Shown here in pieces: positions 17,656 through 25,602 of a stretch of DNA of 64,000 nucleotides; positions within the stretch are counted from its first letter, which is position 1; the number at the start of each line of letters is the position of its first letter. The DNA comes from Rhodococcus tukisamuensis NBRC 100609 (GTDB lineage Bacteria; Actinomycetota; Actinomycetes; Mycobacteriales; Mycobacteriaceae), in NCBI RefSeq assembly GCF_001894985.1, contig NZ_BCXG01000004.1, forward strand, positions 248,001-312,000, read 5' to 3'. The position numbers were made by a program, and so were the translations under genes. A model generated the notes under the pieces. That model was not told the origin of the DNA, made no database searches, and saw only the letters and a program-made list of their open reading frames with translations.

Positions 17656-18759
17656 ATGGCGGACGACACCGAGCGGCGGATCCTTCGATCACGCACGGAC
17701 ATCAGTCGGCGCGGCGTCCTCCTCGGGTTGGCCGCCGTCGGGGGGATCGCCGCGGTGGACGTCGGCGGTTTCCTCTACGCCAAGGGCCGGTTGACGCCGG
17801 ACGCGCTGACGCCGTCGCGAATAGCCGACCGCTTCGAGCAGCTGGGCGGCAAGCACGAAGGGTTCCGACGGAACCACGCCAAAGGACTCAGTGCCACTGG
17901 GCATTTCGACAGCAACGGGGCCGGCGCCGCGGTGTCCACCGCCGTCGTCTTCCAGCCCGGACGGGTTCCGGTGACCGGCCGGTTCTCGCTCTCGGGAAGC
18001 CTGCCCGACGCCGCCGACGCGAGCGCCACCGTCCGCGGCCTGGGGTTGGCGTTCGCGCTGCCGAACGGGGAGCAGTGGCGCACCGCCATGGTCAACCTCC
18101 CGGTCTTCCTCGACAGCACGCCACACGGCTTCTACGAACGACTGCTCGCCTCCAAACCCGTTGCCGCAACCGGGAAACCCGATCCGGAGAAGATGGCCGA
18201 CTTCCTGGCCAGGTACCCGGAGACCGCGGCGGCCATGCAGGTCGTCCGGCAGCACCCGCCGACCTCCGGGTTCGGCGACAGCACCTTCCGCGGACTCAAC
18301 GCGTTCCGTGTCACCGACGCCGCCGGGGTCACCGCTCCGGTGCGCTGGATGCTCGTCCCCGAGCGACGACCCCTGCCGGCCCACCAGGCGCAGCCCGGCA
18401 AGAACTACCTCTTCGACGAGGTGATCCGCGCGGTCGCCGCCGAACCACTGCGGTGGCGCCTGGTCCTCACCGTCGGCGAACCCGGCGACCCGACCCACGA
18501 CGCCACCAAGGCCTGGCCCGAGGGCAGGCGCACCGTCGACGTCGGCACCGTGACGATCGACTCGGTGCAGACCGAGGAGGCGGGCAACGCCCGGGACGTC
18601 AACTTCGACCCGCTCGTGCTCCCCGCCGGCATCTCGGCGTCGGACGACCCCCTGCTCAACGCGCGGTCGGCGGTCTACGCCCGGTCCTTCACCCGCCGAT
18701 CCGGCGAACCCACCCGACCGAGCGCCGTCACCGTCCAGGAGGTGCTCGATGCCCGCTGA
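17656..18759 (+). CDS. Catalase-related haem protein (SrpA-type catalase-family peroxidase)
   Basis: A 367-residue member of the small catalase-related family, which lacks the long catalase C-terminus. The N-terminus has an uncleaved-looking hydrophobic helix after two arginines (SRRGVLLGLAAVGGIAAVDV), consistent with Tat export or anchoring. The haem pocket shows KHEGFRRNHAKG with the distal histidine, GRFSLSGSLPDA, and RSAVYARSFTRR near the C-terminus, where the Tyr would be the proximal haem ligand. Such proteins act as haem-dependent peroxidases with organic or hydrogen peroxide. The gene follows the lipoprotein by 10 bases and overlaps the cytochrome b561 gene by 11, so the three are co-transcribed; the cytochrome could be its electron donor. 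Confidence 0.85.
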   Translation: MADDTERRILRSRTDISRRGVLLGLAAVGGIAAVDVGGFLYAKGRLTPDALTPSRIADRFEQLGGKHEGFRRNHAKGLSATGHFDSNGAGAAVSTAVVFQPGRVPVTGRFSLSGSLPDAADASATVRGLGLAFALPNGEQWRTAMVNLPVFLDSTPHGFYERLLASKPVAATGKPDPEKMADFLARYPETAAAMQVVRQHPPTSGFGDSTFRGLNAFRVTDAAGVTAPVRWMLVPERRPLPAHQAQPGKNYLFDEVIRAVAAEPLRWRLVLTVGEPGDPTHDATKAWPEGRRTVDVGTVTIDSVQTEEAGNARDVNFDPLVLPAGISASDDPLLNARSAVYARSFTRRSGEPTRPSAVTVQEVLDAR

Positions 18760-19306
18760 GCCGACCCCCGGCCCCGCCCGGTACGCCCTTCCGTCGCGCC
18801 TGCTGCACTGGGTCATGGCGGTCATGGTCATCGCCCAACTCGTCGTCGGCGCCGCCATGATCGCCTCGCTGACCGACTACGCGCGACTGCGGGCCGTCCA
18901 CGAACCGCTGGGGATCGCGATCCTCGTCCTGGTGGTGATCCGGATCGGAAACCGGTTGCGTCGCCGGCCGCCGCCGTTCCCGTCCACCATGCGCCCCCTG
19001 GAACGCCTCGCGGCAAAGGGAACCGAGTACCTGCTCTACGCGCTGATGCTGGCGCAGCCGTTGATCGGATGGGCCATGCTCTCGAGCGCGGGGTCCCCGA
19101 TCGTGATCTACGAAGGCCTGCACCTGCCGGCCATCGCACCGCAGGACGCGGGCACCTACGCGATGTTGCAACAGGCCCACACGGTTCTGGCCTACCTGCT
19201 GTTCCTGACGTTCACCGCGCACATGTGCGCAGTCGCGTTCCACACCCTGGTGCTGCGCGACCGGCTCCTCGACCGGATGACGCCGCTGCCGGTCCGGTCG
19301 GACTAG
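18749..19306 (+). CDS. Cytochrome b561-family membrane protein
   Basis: A 185-residue four-helix membrane protein of the bacterial cytochrome b561 family. Likely haem-ligating histidines are in PSRLLHWVMAVMV (helix 1), RAVHEPLGIAILV (helix 2), and QQAHTVLAYLLF with FTAHMCAVAFHTLV (helix 4). It probably moves electrons from the quinone pool towards an extracytoplasmic acceptor. The gene overlaps the catalase-like gene by 11 bases, the best hint that the two proteins work together. The end overlaps the convergent sucrase/ferredoxin-like gene by 4 bases. Confidence 0.85.
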   Translation: MPAEPTPGPARYALPSRLLHWVMAVMVIAQLVVGAAMIASLTDYARLRAVHEPLGIAILVLVVIRIGNRLRRRPPPFPSTMRPLERLAAKGTEYLLYALMLAQPLIGWAMLSSAGSPIVIYEGLHLPAIAPQDAGTYAMLQQAHTVLAYLLFLTFTAHMCAVAFHTLVLRDRLLDRMTPLPVRSD

Positions 19307-20256
19307 GGTCCGGCGCGCTCGGTGACCGCGGCGGCGACCACCGCGGTCACCGACTTCGCCAGTGCGCCGCAACTCGGCGGTCGCGCCTCGAGTTCGACGC
19401 GGGTGGTCTCGACCGCCCAGGACCGGCCGTCGCGGTGCCGCACCAAGGCCCCGGCCTCACGCCCTCCCACCAGGAGGTCCTCGACGGTCAGGTCCGCGTC
19501 GGACGCCGAGACCCGTTCCCGCACCGCGATTTCCGCGACCTGGCCGTCCGGGCTCCAGCAGCTGCGCCCGCGCAGGCCCGGCAGGTACACCTCGCCCCGG
19601 CCCGCCGCGAGCACCGCCTCGACGCTGGCCTCGGGGCCGAGCCTGCCGTAGGTCAGTCCGGTCGGCAGCAGGATCAGCGACGGCGCGAACCGGTGCCCAC
19701 CGGTGTGCGAGCACTCCCACACCGCGTCACCGAACCGGTCCGCCAGCGTCGCGGCGACCGGACGGCCCAGCACCGCGCAGCACAGGTCGCGTTTGCCGTG
19801 CGCGCACACCAGCGCGACCGGGTCGCTGACCGGCGTCCCGATTCCCGGCGAGGCCGCGGTCAGCGTCAGGTCGAGGTCGAGCAGGTCGGCCGGGTCGGCG
19901 ACGTCGAACCGCTCGCACCACCCGCCGGCCGGGTCCGGGCGTCCGAACAGCACGGTGCGGCGGGCCGGCCAGGCGGCGCGGCCGGGACGACGGATCAGCA
20001 GCAGTCGCACCCCCGCCGCCTCGGTGTGCCGTTGCAGCGCCTCGGACAGGTCCGGGTCGAAGGCCTCGCCGCCGAACACGTCGCGGCCCCACGCCCCCGG
20101 ATGTTCCAGGCAGAGCCACCCCGCGGTCTGCGAGGCGGTGCCGGGCAGCGGTTCGTCCACCGCGGACATCGCCGAACAGGTCGACGCGACCGCCTCGGCG
20201 GTCGTCTCGTCGACGCCGGGGGCGTCGTAGTCTGCGGTGCGGGCTGGCTCGGTCAC
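19303..20256 (-). CDS. Sucrase/ferredoxin-like family protein
   Basis: A 317-residue protein of the sucrase/ferredoxin-like (thioredoxin-fold ferredoxin) family. The C-terminal half has CAHGKRDLCCAVLGRPVA and WECSHTGGHRFAPSLILLP, the Cys and His motifs that could bind a [2Fe-2S] cluster in this family. The N-terminal half is a related fold with GWLCLEHPGAWG and LLLIRRPGR. It is probably a cytosolic electron-transfer or iron-sulfur protein; the name comes from distant similarity and no sucrase activity is implied. A GTG start at 20256 is used. It stands alone, convergent with the cytochrome b561 gene. Confidence 0.8.
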   Translation of the reverse strand: MTEPARTADYDAPGVDETTAEAVASTCSAMSAVDEPLPGTASQTAGWLCLEHPGAWGRDVFGGEAFDPDLSEALQRHTEAAGVRLLLIRRPGRAAWPARRTVLFGRPDPAGGWCERFDVADPADLLDLDLTLTAASPGIGTPVSDPVALVCAHGKRDLCCAVLGRPVAATLADRFGDAVWECSHTGGHRFAPSLILLPTGLTYGRLGPEASVEAVLAAGRGEVYLPGLRGRSCWSPDGQVAEIAVRERVSASDADLTVEDLLVGGREAGALVRHRDGRSWAVETTRVELEARPPSCGALAKSVTAVVAAAVTERAGP

Positions 20257-20281
20257 CGCACCATTGTGCCCGCGGCAGTCG

Positions 20282-20854
20282 TCAGTTCGGCGGAGTGCCC
20301 TCCGCGAACATCTGGACGAACTTCTCGATCCGGCGGGCCCGGGTCTCCGGCCTCTTCGCGTCCTGCAGGCGATAGACGACGGCGTACCGGTTGGACTTGT
20401 TCATCGTCGCGAAGAACTCCTCCGCCGCGGGCACCTTCGCCAACGCGTCGAGGAAATCCTGCGGCACGGTCGCCGAGGCCTGCCCCTCGTAGGCACGGTC
20501 CCAGCGCCCGTCCGCCCGGGCCGCCGCGATCGCCGCCTGCCCGGCGGGCTGCATCAGCCCGTCGGCGATCAGCCGTTCGGTCTTCTCCCGGTTGCGCTTC
20601 GACCAGGGACTCCGGGCCCGACGGGGGGTGAAGCCCCGCAGCCAGAACTCGTCGTCGAGGGGGCGGGCCTGGCCGTCGATCCAGCCGAAACACAGGGCGA
20701 TGTCCAGTGCCTGGTCATAGCTGACACTCGAGTGCCCCGAGTCCTTCTTGGCGAACTTGAGCCAGATCCCGGGCGAGCGGTCGTGCTGTTCAGCGAGCCA
20801 GGCGCGAAACGCCTCCGGGTCGGGGAAGTACTCGATGCTGCGTTCGACGGCCAT
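20282..20854 (-). CDS. YdeI/OmpD-associated family protein
   Basis: A 190-residue soluble protein of the YdeI family (DUF1905/OmdA-like). It contains FPDPEAFRAWLAEQHDRSPGIW, GHSSVSYDQALDIALCFGWI, DEFWLRGFTPRRARSPWSKRN and a C-terminal helical region with ARRIEKFVQMFAEG. The family is widespread and has been linked with peptide or oxidative stress in some bacteria, but no enzymatic activity is established. The ATG at 20854 is preceded by a weak ribosome site. It is not obviously coupled to its neighbours: 25 bases separate it from the sucrase/ferredoxin-like start, and 25 from the upstream membrane protein. Confidence 0.8.
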   Translation of the reverse strand: MAVERSIEYFPDPEAFRAWLAEQHDRSPGIWLKFAKKDSGHSSVSYDQALDIALCFGWIDGQARPLDDEFWLRGFTPRRARSPWSKRNREKTERLIADGLMQPAGQAAIAAARADGRWDRAYEGQASATVPQDFLDALAKVPAAEEFFATMNKSNRYAVVYRLQDAKRPETRARRIEKFVQMFAEGTPPN

Positions 20855-20879
20855 GACCTCACCGTAGGCGGACGCCCGG

Positions 20880-21407
20880 TCAATCGCGCCGATTCCGGCG
20901 CCCGACCGCCATGCCCGCCCACACCCGCACGAACCCCTGGGACAGGTACGCGAGCGCGCCGATGCTCAGCACCCACTTGGTGATGCTGACCGTGGAGATC
21001 GCCCGCACCCGGGCGTCGGTGATCGCCTCGCGGTGGTCGAGCAGGTGCAGGTCAACCACGTTCTCCACGTAGTCGGCGACCGCGGCCGCCACCGGCGCGA
21101 CGGCCAGCGCGCGCCGGGTGGCCGGCGACAGGTCGGTCAGCTGCCCGAGCCGCCGCGCGCCGGTGCACAGGGCGACGGCGTAGATCACCGGGTGCACCAT
21201 GTCCGGCGCGAAATGGCTACGGAAGCGGGCGGTCTCGGACTCGTCCATGCTGTCGAGCACCGCCCGGTAGGACCGCGCGGACAACGCCGTCTGGGTCTGC
21301 AGGAGCTTCGGCGCGGTCGGGCCGAGCAGCCGCGCAATGTTGGCCTGCGACAGCACGTATGCCGCCGACCATCCGATGAGTTTGCCGTCGAGAGCCGTCA
21401 GTGCCAT
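20880..21407 (-). CDS. Conserved hypothetical membrane protein
   Basis: A 175-residue protein with three or four hydrophobic stretches: about residues 8-28, a short one around PVIYAVALCTG, one around ALAVAPVAAAVADYVENVVD, and the C-terminal SITKWVLSIGALAYLSQGFV. The NVVDLHLLDHRE loop and DSMDESETARFRSHFAPD segment are the most distinctive parts. I do not recognise a functional family beyond actinobacterial membrane proteins of unknown role. It lies 25 bases upstream of the YdeI-like gene on the same strand and may be co-transcribed with it. It is divergent from the AraC-type regulator. Confidence 0.65.
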   Translation of the reverse strand: MALTALDGKLIGWSAAYVLSQANIARLLGPTAPKLLQTQTALSARSYRAVLDSMDESETARFRSHFAPDMVHPVIYAVALCTGARRLGQLTDLSPATRRALAVAPVAAAVADYVENVVDLHLLDHREAITDARVRAISTVSITKWVLSIGALAYLSQGFVRVWAGMAVGRRNRRD

Positions 21408-21471
21408 GCCGCGACCCTAGCCTCGATGCGCCGGCCCGATCCGGGCGTTACCGTTGTTCACGTCGTCGATG

Positions 21472-21500
21472 TTGACGGATCGGGACGCCGTGTTTGACGG
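21472..21500. promoter_or_regulatory. Candidate AraC-regulator direct repeat upstream of its own gene
   Basis: TTGACGG occurs at 21472-21478 and 21494-21500, a 22-base period (two helical turns). The same heptamer occurs inverted (CCGTCAA, 22547-22553) ahead of the BKACE gene. Spaced direct repeats are typical of AraC-family sites. Confidence 0.45.
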
Positions 21501-21520
21501 CATGGGACGGGAGAGCACAG

Positions 21521-22540
21521 TTGCCGAGGTTGCGTAGCGCGGTCTTGAACGGATACCTCGAGGTGGCGAAGTCGGTCGGGTTGAACCCGTACCCGCTGAT
21601 GCGGGTCTCCGGACTGGACCCGGCGACGTTCTCCGCCACCGCGGGGTGGATCGAGGCGAAGTGCGTGGTCGAGCTGTTCGAACTCTCCGCGCTGCAGTCC
21701 GGCTGCGACGACTTCGGCGTCAGGATGTTGGGCAACCGCGGCGTGTCGAACCTGGGCCCGGTCGGCCTGATCGCCCGCGAGGAGCCGGACGTGCGCAGTG
21801 CGATGGGAATCGTGCTGCGCCACATGAGCTTGCACAACGAGGCAATCCTCCTGGACCTGACCGAATCGGGGGGGCTGGCCACGATCCAGGTCCGGCCGGC
21901 GACCGACATGGCGCTCGGACGCCAGTCCACCGAACTGGTCGTCGCGTCGATCTTCCGGATCCTGTCCGACTTCCTGCCCGACGGATGGCTGCCCGTGGCC
22001 ACCTGCTTCGCTCACGGAGCCCCCGCCAACGGGGAGGTGCATGCCCGCGTCTTCGGCCCGTCGATCTACTACGACCACGAGATCGACGGGATCATCATCG
22101 CGACCGGCGACCTGGACGCACCGAACCGCCTGTCGAACCCGGTCCTGCGACCGTTCGCGCAGGAGTACCTCGGGCTGCTGGCGCCGCGCGAGAACTCCTC
22201 CACCGCCGGGCAGGTTCGGGACCTGATCGCCACCCTGCTGCCGACGGAGCACTGCTCGGTCACCCGCATCGCACACAGCCTGCGGATGGACAGGCGGACC
22301 CTGCACCGGCGACTGGCGCAGTCAGGCGAGACGTACTCCTCCATCCTCGACTCGGTTCGCAAGGAGCACGCCACGGCGTCCATCGCGCGGGGAGACCGCT
22401 CCTTCACCGAGATCTCCTCGGAGCTGGGGTTCTCGGAACTGAGCGCGTTCTCCCGGTGGTTCCGCCAACAGTTCGGGGTCAGCCCGAAGGCCTGGTCGGT
22501 CGACCAGGGCGAGCCTGTCCCAGAACGTCAACAATATTGA
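21521..22540 (+). CDS. AraC-family regulator with arabinose-binding-like N-terminal domain
   Basis: A 339-residue regulator. The N-terminal 200 residues resemble the arabinose-binding/OruR-type domain (YLEVAKSVGLNPYPLMRVSG, CDDFGVRMLGNRGVSNLGPV). The C-terminal AraC DNA-binding domain has VTRIAHSLRMDRRTLHRRLA and FTEISSELGFSELSAFSRWF with FGVSPKAW. The start chosen is the TTG at 21521, preceded by GGGAGAG; a TTG at 21494 lies inside the putative operator and adds 9 residues. It is directly upstream of the BKACE-MFS-CMD genes on the same strand and is their likely activator. The inducer is presumably the pathway substrate. Confidence 0.85.
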   Translation: MPRLRSAVLNGYLEVAKSVGLNPYPLMRVSGLDPATFSATAGWIEAKCVVELFELSALQSGCDDFGVRMLGNRGVSNLGPVGLIAREEPDVRSAMGIVLRHMSLHNEAILLDLTESGGLATIQVRPATDMALGRQSTELVVASIFRILSDFLPDGWLPVATCFAHGAPANGEVHARVFGPSIYYDHEIDGIIIATGDLDAPNRLSNPVLRPFAQEYLGLLAPRENSSTAGQVRDLIATLLPTEHCSVTRIAHSLRMDRRTLHRRLAQSGETYSSILDSVRKEHATASIARGDRSFTEISSELGFSELSAFSRWFRQQFGVSPKAWSVDQGEPVPERQQY

Positions 22541-22561
22541 CCTAATCCGTCAAATGTGACG
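22527..22561. promoter_or_regulatory. Candidate regulator sites upstream of the BKACE operon
   Basis: GTCAA-CAATA-TTGAC (22527-22541), a 5-bp palindrome overlapping the araC-type stop codon, is followed by CCGTCAAATGTGACG (22547-22561). The latter repeats the heptamer found twice before the regulator gene. They lie 75-109 bases before the BKACE start. Confidence 0.45.
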
Positions 22562-22635
22562 CCGCCAGGCTGCCTACAGTGATTCACGTCACCCCAAGTC
22601 CCGGCCGTAGCCCGCATCACAGATGGAGTCCTGGC

Positions 22636-23691
22636 ATGAATTTCCACGACGACGCATTCTTCCCGGAGAACCAGGACAAGCTGGTCATCACCGTCGCCCC
22701 GTACGGCCCGGAGTGGGCGGTCGAGGACTTCCCCGAGGACCTGCCCCTGACGATGGACGAGCACGTCCAGCAGGCCGTCGACTGCTACGAGGCCGGCGCC
22801 ACCGTGCTGCACATCCACGTCCGCGAGGAGGACGGCAAGGGCTCCAAGCGTCTGTCGAAGTTCAACGAGCTCCTCGGCCGCCTCCGCGAGGCCGTGCCGG
22901 AGATGATCCTGCAGGTCGGCGGCTCCATCTCCTTCGCCCCCGAGGGCGACGGCGCGGACGCCAAGTGGCTCTCCGACGACGTGCGCCACATGCTCGCCGA
23001 GCTGGACCCGAAGCCGGACCAGGTCACCATCGCGATCAACACCAGCCAGATGAACATCATGGACCTGATGACCCCGGGCGACATCAAGGGCACCTCCCTC
23101 GAGAACGCCGAGCTGGCGCACACCTACCGCGAGATGACCGTCCCCGCCGGCCCCGAGTGGGTCGAGGAGCACCTGCGTCGCCTGCAGGCCGCCGGCATCC
23201 AGCCGCACTTCCAGCTCTCGTCCATCCCGCAGCTCGAGACCGTCGAGCGCCTGATCCGCCGCGGCTTCTACACCGGCCCGCTGAACCTGACCTGGGTCGC
23301 GATCGGCGGCGGCTTCGACGGCCCGAACCCGTACAACATGATGCAGTTCGTCAACCGGGTCCCGGACGGCGCCTGTCTGACGCTGGAGACGCTGATGCGC
23401 AGCGTGCTGCCGGTGAACACGATGGCCATCGCGATGGGCCTGCACCCGCGCTGCGGCAACGAGGACAACCTGTGGGCCCCGAACGGCGAGGCGAAGATCA
23501 CCTCCGCCGAGCAGGTCCGCCAGCTGGTGCGCGTCGCCAAGGAGCTCGGTCGTGAGGTGGCCACCGGCAAGGAGGCCCGCGACATCTACGGGATCGGCAA
23601 GTCCTACAAGGATGCCGACGAGACCCTGGCGAAGCTCGGTTACGCGCCGAACCGCAAGCCGGGCCAGACCGGATTCACGCAGCACGCGTAA
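22636..23691 (+). CDS. Beta-keto acid cleavage enzyme (BKACE, DUF849) family protein
   Basis: A 351-residue TIM-barrel enzyme of the BKACE family, which condenses a beta-keto acid with acetyl-CoA to give acetoacetate and a CoA ester; 3-keto-5-aminohexanoate cleavage enzyme is the prototype. The metal-binding His pair is in TVLHIHVREED, and the late acidic ligand and substrate-loop residues are in LHPRCGNEDNLWAP. The barrel also shows LVITVAPYGPEW at the start and LNLTWVAIGGG. The ATG at 22636 has GGAG 9 bases upstream. It is the first enzyme of an AraC-controlled catabolic unit with an MFS transporter and a CMD-family protein. The true substrate is unknown because family specificities vary widely. 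Confidence 0.85.
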   Translation: MNFHDDAFFPENQDKLVITVAPYGPEWAVEDFPEDLPLTMDEHVQQAVDCYEAGATVLHIHVREEDGKGSKRLSKFNELLGRLREAVPEMILQVGGSISFAPEGDGADAKWLSDDVRHMLAELDPKPDQVTIAINTSQMNIMDLMTPGDIKGTSLENAELAHTYREMTVPAGPEWVEEHLRRLQAAGIQPHFQLSSIPQLETVERLIRRGFYTGPLNLTWVAIGGGFDGPNPYNMMQFVNRVPDGACLTLETLMRSVLPVNTMAIAMGLHPRCGNEDNLWAPNGEAKITSAEQVRQLVRVAKELGREVATGKEARDIYGIGKSYKDADETLAKLGYAPNRKPGQTGFTQHA

Positions 23692-23749
23692 GGGCAGCTC
23701 CGCCCCGCGACACCCCTGAAGTCTTCTCGAAACGAACCAAGGAATAGCA

Positions 23750-25084
23750 ATGGTGCTGCAAGCTCAACCAATCGAGAGCCACGCCGAAGCCTCCACGCCC
23801 ACGCGTAAGCGGCGGATCTACCCGTGGGTGGTCTTCGCCCTGGCATTCGGCCTGCTGCTGTCGGACTACATGTCCCGGCAGGTCCTCAGCGCGGTGTTCC
23901 CGATCCTCAAGGCCGAGTGGTCCCTGTCGGACTCCCACCTCGCCTCGCTGAGCAGCATCGTCGCGCTGATGGTCGGACTGCTCACCTTCCCCCTCTCGCT
24001 CCTGGCGGACCGCTGGGGCCGGGTCAAGAGCCTGATCCTGATGGCGGTGCTGTGGAGCGTCGCGACGTTGCTGTGCGCGATCGCCACCAGCTACGAGCAG
24101 ATGCTCGGCGCCCGCTTCCTCGTCGGGGTCGGTGAGGCGGCCTACGGCAGCGTCGGTATCGCATTGGTGCTCAGCGTGTTTGCGCCCCGCGTCCATGCCG
24201 CACTGGCCGGCGCCTTCATGGCCGGCGGGTCGTTCGGGTCGGTGATCGGTGTCGCCATCGGCGGCTTCATCGCGGTCCAGTTCAGTTGGCGCTGGTCGTT
24301 TGCCGCAATGGCGGTCTTCGGCCTCCTGCTGGTCGCGGTCTTCCGGGTGGTCGTCACCGAGGCGAGGTTGAAGCGGTACGCCGTCGAGGACGCCACTCCC
24401 GGCGCCGCACTCGAGGCCGACGGATTCCGAGCCCCCGTCTCGAGCCTGTTCACCAACCCCACGGTGTTGTTCGTCTACCTCGGTGGCGGACTGCAGATGT
24501 TCACCGCCGCGGTCCTGCTGGCCTGGATGCCGAGCTTCTTCAACCGGTACTACGGTCTGGCGCCGGACAAGGCCGGCGTGGCCGCCTCGGTGTTCGTCCT
24601 GCTGGTGGGTACGGGCATGATCGTGTGCGGCATGATCACCGACCGGGTGAGCCGCAACGACCCGGCCGCCAAGTGGACCTCGGCGATCGCCTACTGCCTG
24701 ATCTCGCTGGCGTTCCTGACCGTGGGATTCAGCATCGGCACCGGCACCGCCCAGCTCGTCCTGCTCGGGATCGGCGCGTTCTTCTCCGCCGGGTGTTCCG
24801 GTCCGAGTGCCGCGATGGTCGCCAACCTCACGCACACCTCGATTCGAGCCTCCGCCATGGGAACCCTGACCGTGGCCAACAACCTCCTCGGACTGGCCCT
24901 CGGCCCCTTCGTCGTCGGGATCCTCGCCGATCACCTGGGCCTGCTCGACGCCATGCGGCTGGCACCGCTCGTCTACATCGCCGCGGCCGCGGCGCTGGTG
25001 CTGGGCAGGCGCTCCTACCCGGCCGGGATGCGGCGGCTGGCGGAGTTGCGTGCGAACGCAGCCCCCGCCGCACCGGCCAACTGA
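23750..25084 (+). CDS. MFS transporter (aromatic/organic acid type)
   Basis: A 444-residue transporter with twelve predicted helices. The first helix is YPWVVFALAFGLLLSDYMSR, the loop 2-3 motif is LLADRWGRVKSLI, and helix 4 carries ARFLVGVGEAAYGS. The D-Y-x-x-R pattern in helix 1 and the loop motif resemble MFS permeases for aromatic or organic acids (anion:proton symporters). It lies 58 bases after the BKACE gene and 32 before the CMD-family gene, so it probably imports the substrate of this pathway. The start at 23750 follows a plausible site (AAGGAA). Confidence 0.88.
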   Translation: MVLQAQPIESHAEASTPTRKRRIYPWVVFALAFGLLLSDYMSRQVLSAVFPILKAEWSLSDSHLASLSSIVALMVGLLTFPLSLLADRWGRVKSLILMAVLWSVATLLCAIATSYEQMLGARFLVGVGEAAYGSVGIALVLSVFAPRVHAALAGAFMAGGSFGSVIGVAIGGFIAVQFSWRWSFAAMAVFGLLLVAVFRVVVTEARLKRYAVEDATPGAALEADGFRAPVSSLFTNPTVLFVYLGGGLQMFTAAVLLAWMPSFFNRYYGLAPDKAGVAASVFVLLVGTGMIVCGMITDRVSRNDPAAKWTSAIAYCLISLAFLTVGFSIGTGTAQLVLLGIGAFFSAGCSGPSAAMVANLTHTSIRASAMGTLTVANNLLGLALGPFVVGILADHLGLLDAMRLAPLVYIAAAAALVLGRRSYPAGMRRLAELRANAAPAAPAN

Positions 25085-25116
25085 GTCCGCTCGACCCTAC
25101 GAAACACGGAGAGATC

Positions 25117-25503
25117 ATGAGCGAGAACGAGAGCAGCTATCCCGTGGTGGACGCGATGAAGGCCGGTGGCGGCTGGAACTCGCTCTGGGACGGGTTGCAC
25201 GAGATGGACCCGGAGTGGACCGAGCTGTACATGAAGATGGCGATGCAGCCGTACCAGAGCGGGGTGCTCTCGCCGAAGGTCATCCAGCTGCTTTGCATCG
25301 CCGTCGACGCCTCCGCCACCCACATGTACGCGCCCGGTACCCGGCGCCACATCCAGGCAGCCTTGGACATCGGGGTGACGCCCGAGGAGATCCTCGAGGT
25401 GCTCAAGCTCGCCACCGTCGTCGGCATCCACTCCTGCAACATCGGGGTGCCGATCCTCGTCGAGGAGATGGCGGCACACAAGGAACGCCAGGCTGCGGCC
25501 TAG
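25117..25503 (+). CDS. Carboxymuconolactone decarboxylase-family protein
   Basis: A 128-residue all-helical CMD/AhpD-fold protein: SPKVIQLLCIAVDASATHMY, RRHIQAALDIGVTPEEILEV and LATVVGIHSCNIGVPILVEE. The CxxC peroxidatic pair of AhpD is absent; the segment is instead ATHMYAPGTRRH, closer to the decarboxylase (PcaC) branch. It may act on the pathway intermediate as a decarboxylase or hydrolase-like enzyme. It is the last gene of the cassette and is followed at once by a strong hairpin. The ATG is preceded by GGAGAG 6 bases upstream. Confidence 0.85.
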   Translation: MSENESSYPVVDAMKAGGGWNSLWDGLHEMDPEWTELYMKMAMQPYQSGVLSPKVIQLLCIAVDASATHMYAPGTRRHIQAALDIGVTPEEILEVLKLATVVGIHSCNIGVPILVEEMAAHKERQAAA

Positions 25504-25523
25504 ATACGGACCCGACCCGATCG

Positions 25524-25564
25524 CGCCTGTGCGGCACCACGTCCTGCGTGGTGCCGCACAGGCG
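25524..25564. terminator. Strong hairpin terminator of the BKACE operon
   Basis: Perfect 18-bp stem: CGCCTGTGCGGCACCACG (25524-25541), loop TCCTG, then its complement to 25564. It lies 21 bases after the CMD-family stop and 38 before the stop of the convergent F420-type gene, so it probably serves both directions. Confidence 0.85.
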
Positions 25565-25602
25565 TGTCAGTGCCCCTCTTCCTTTGAGACAAGGGTTCTC
25601 GT

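Noticed and set aside
25524..25564. Transposon or integron end (long perfect inverted repeat)
   Set aside because: It is a single hairpin between convergent genes with a 5-base loop; no transposase or target duplication, so a terminator is simpler.
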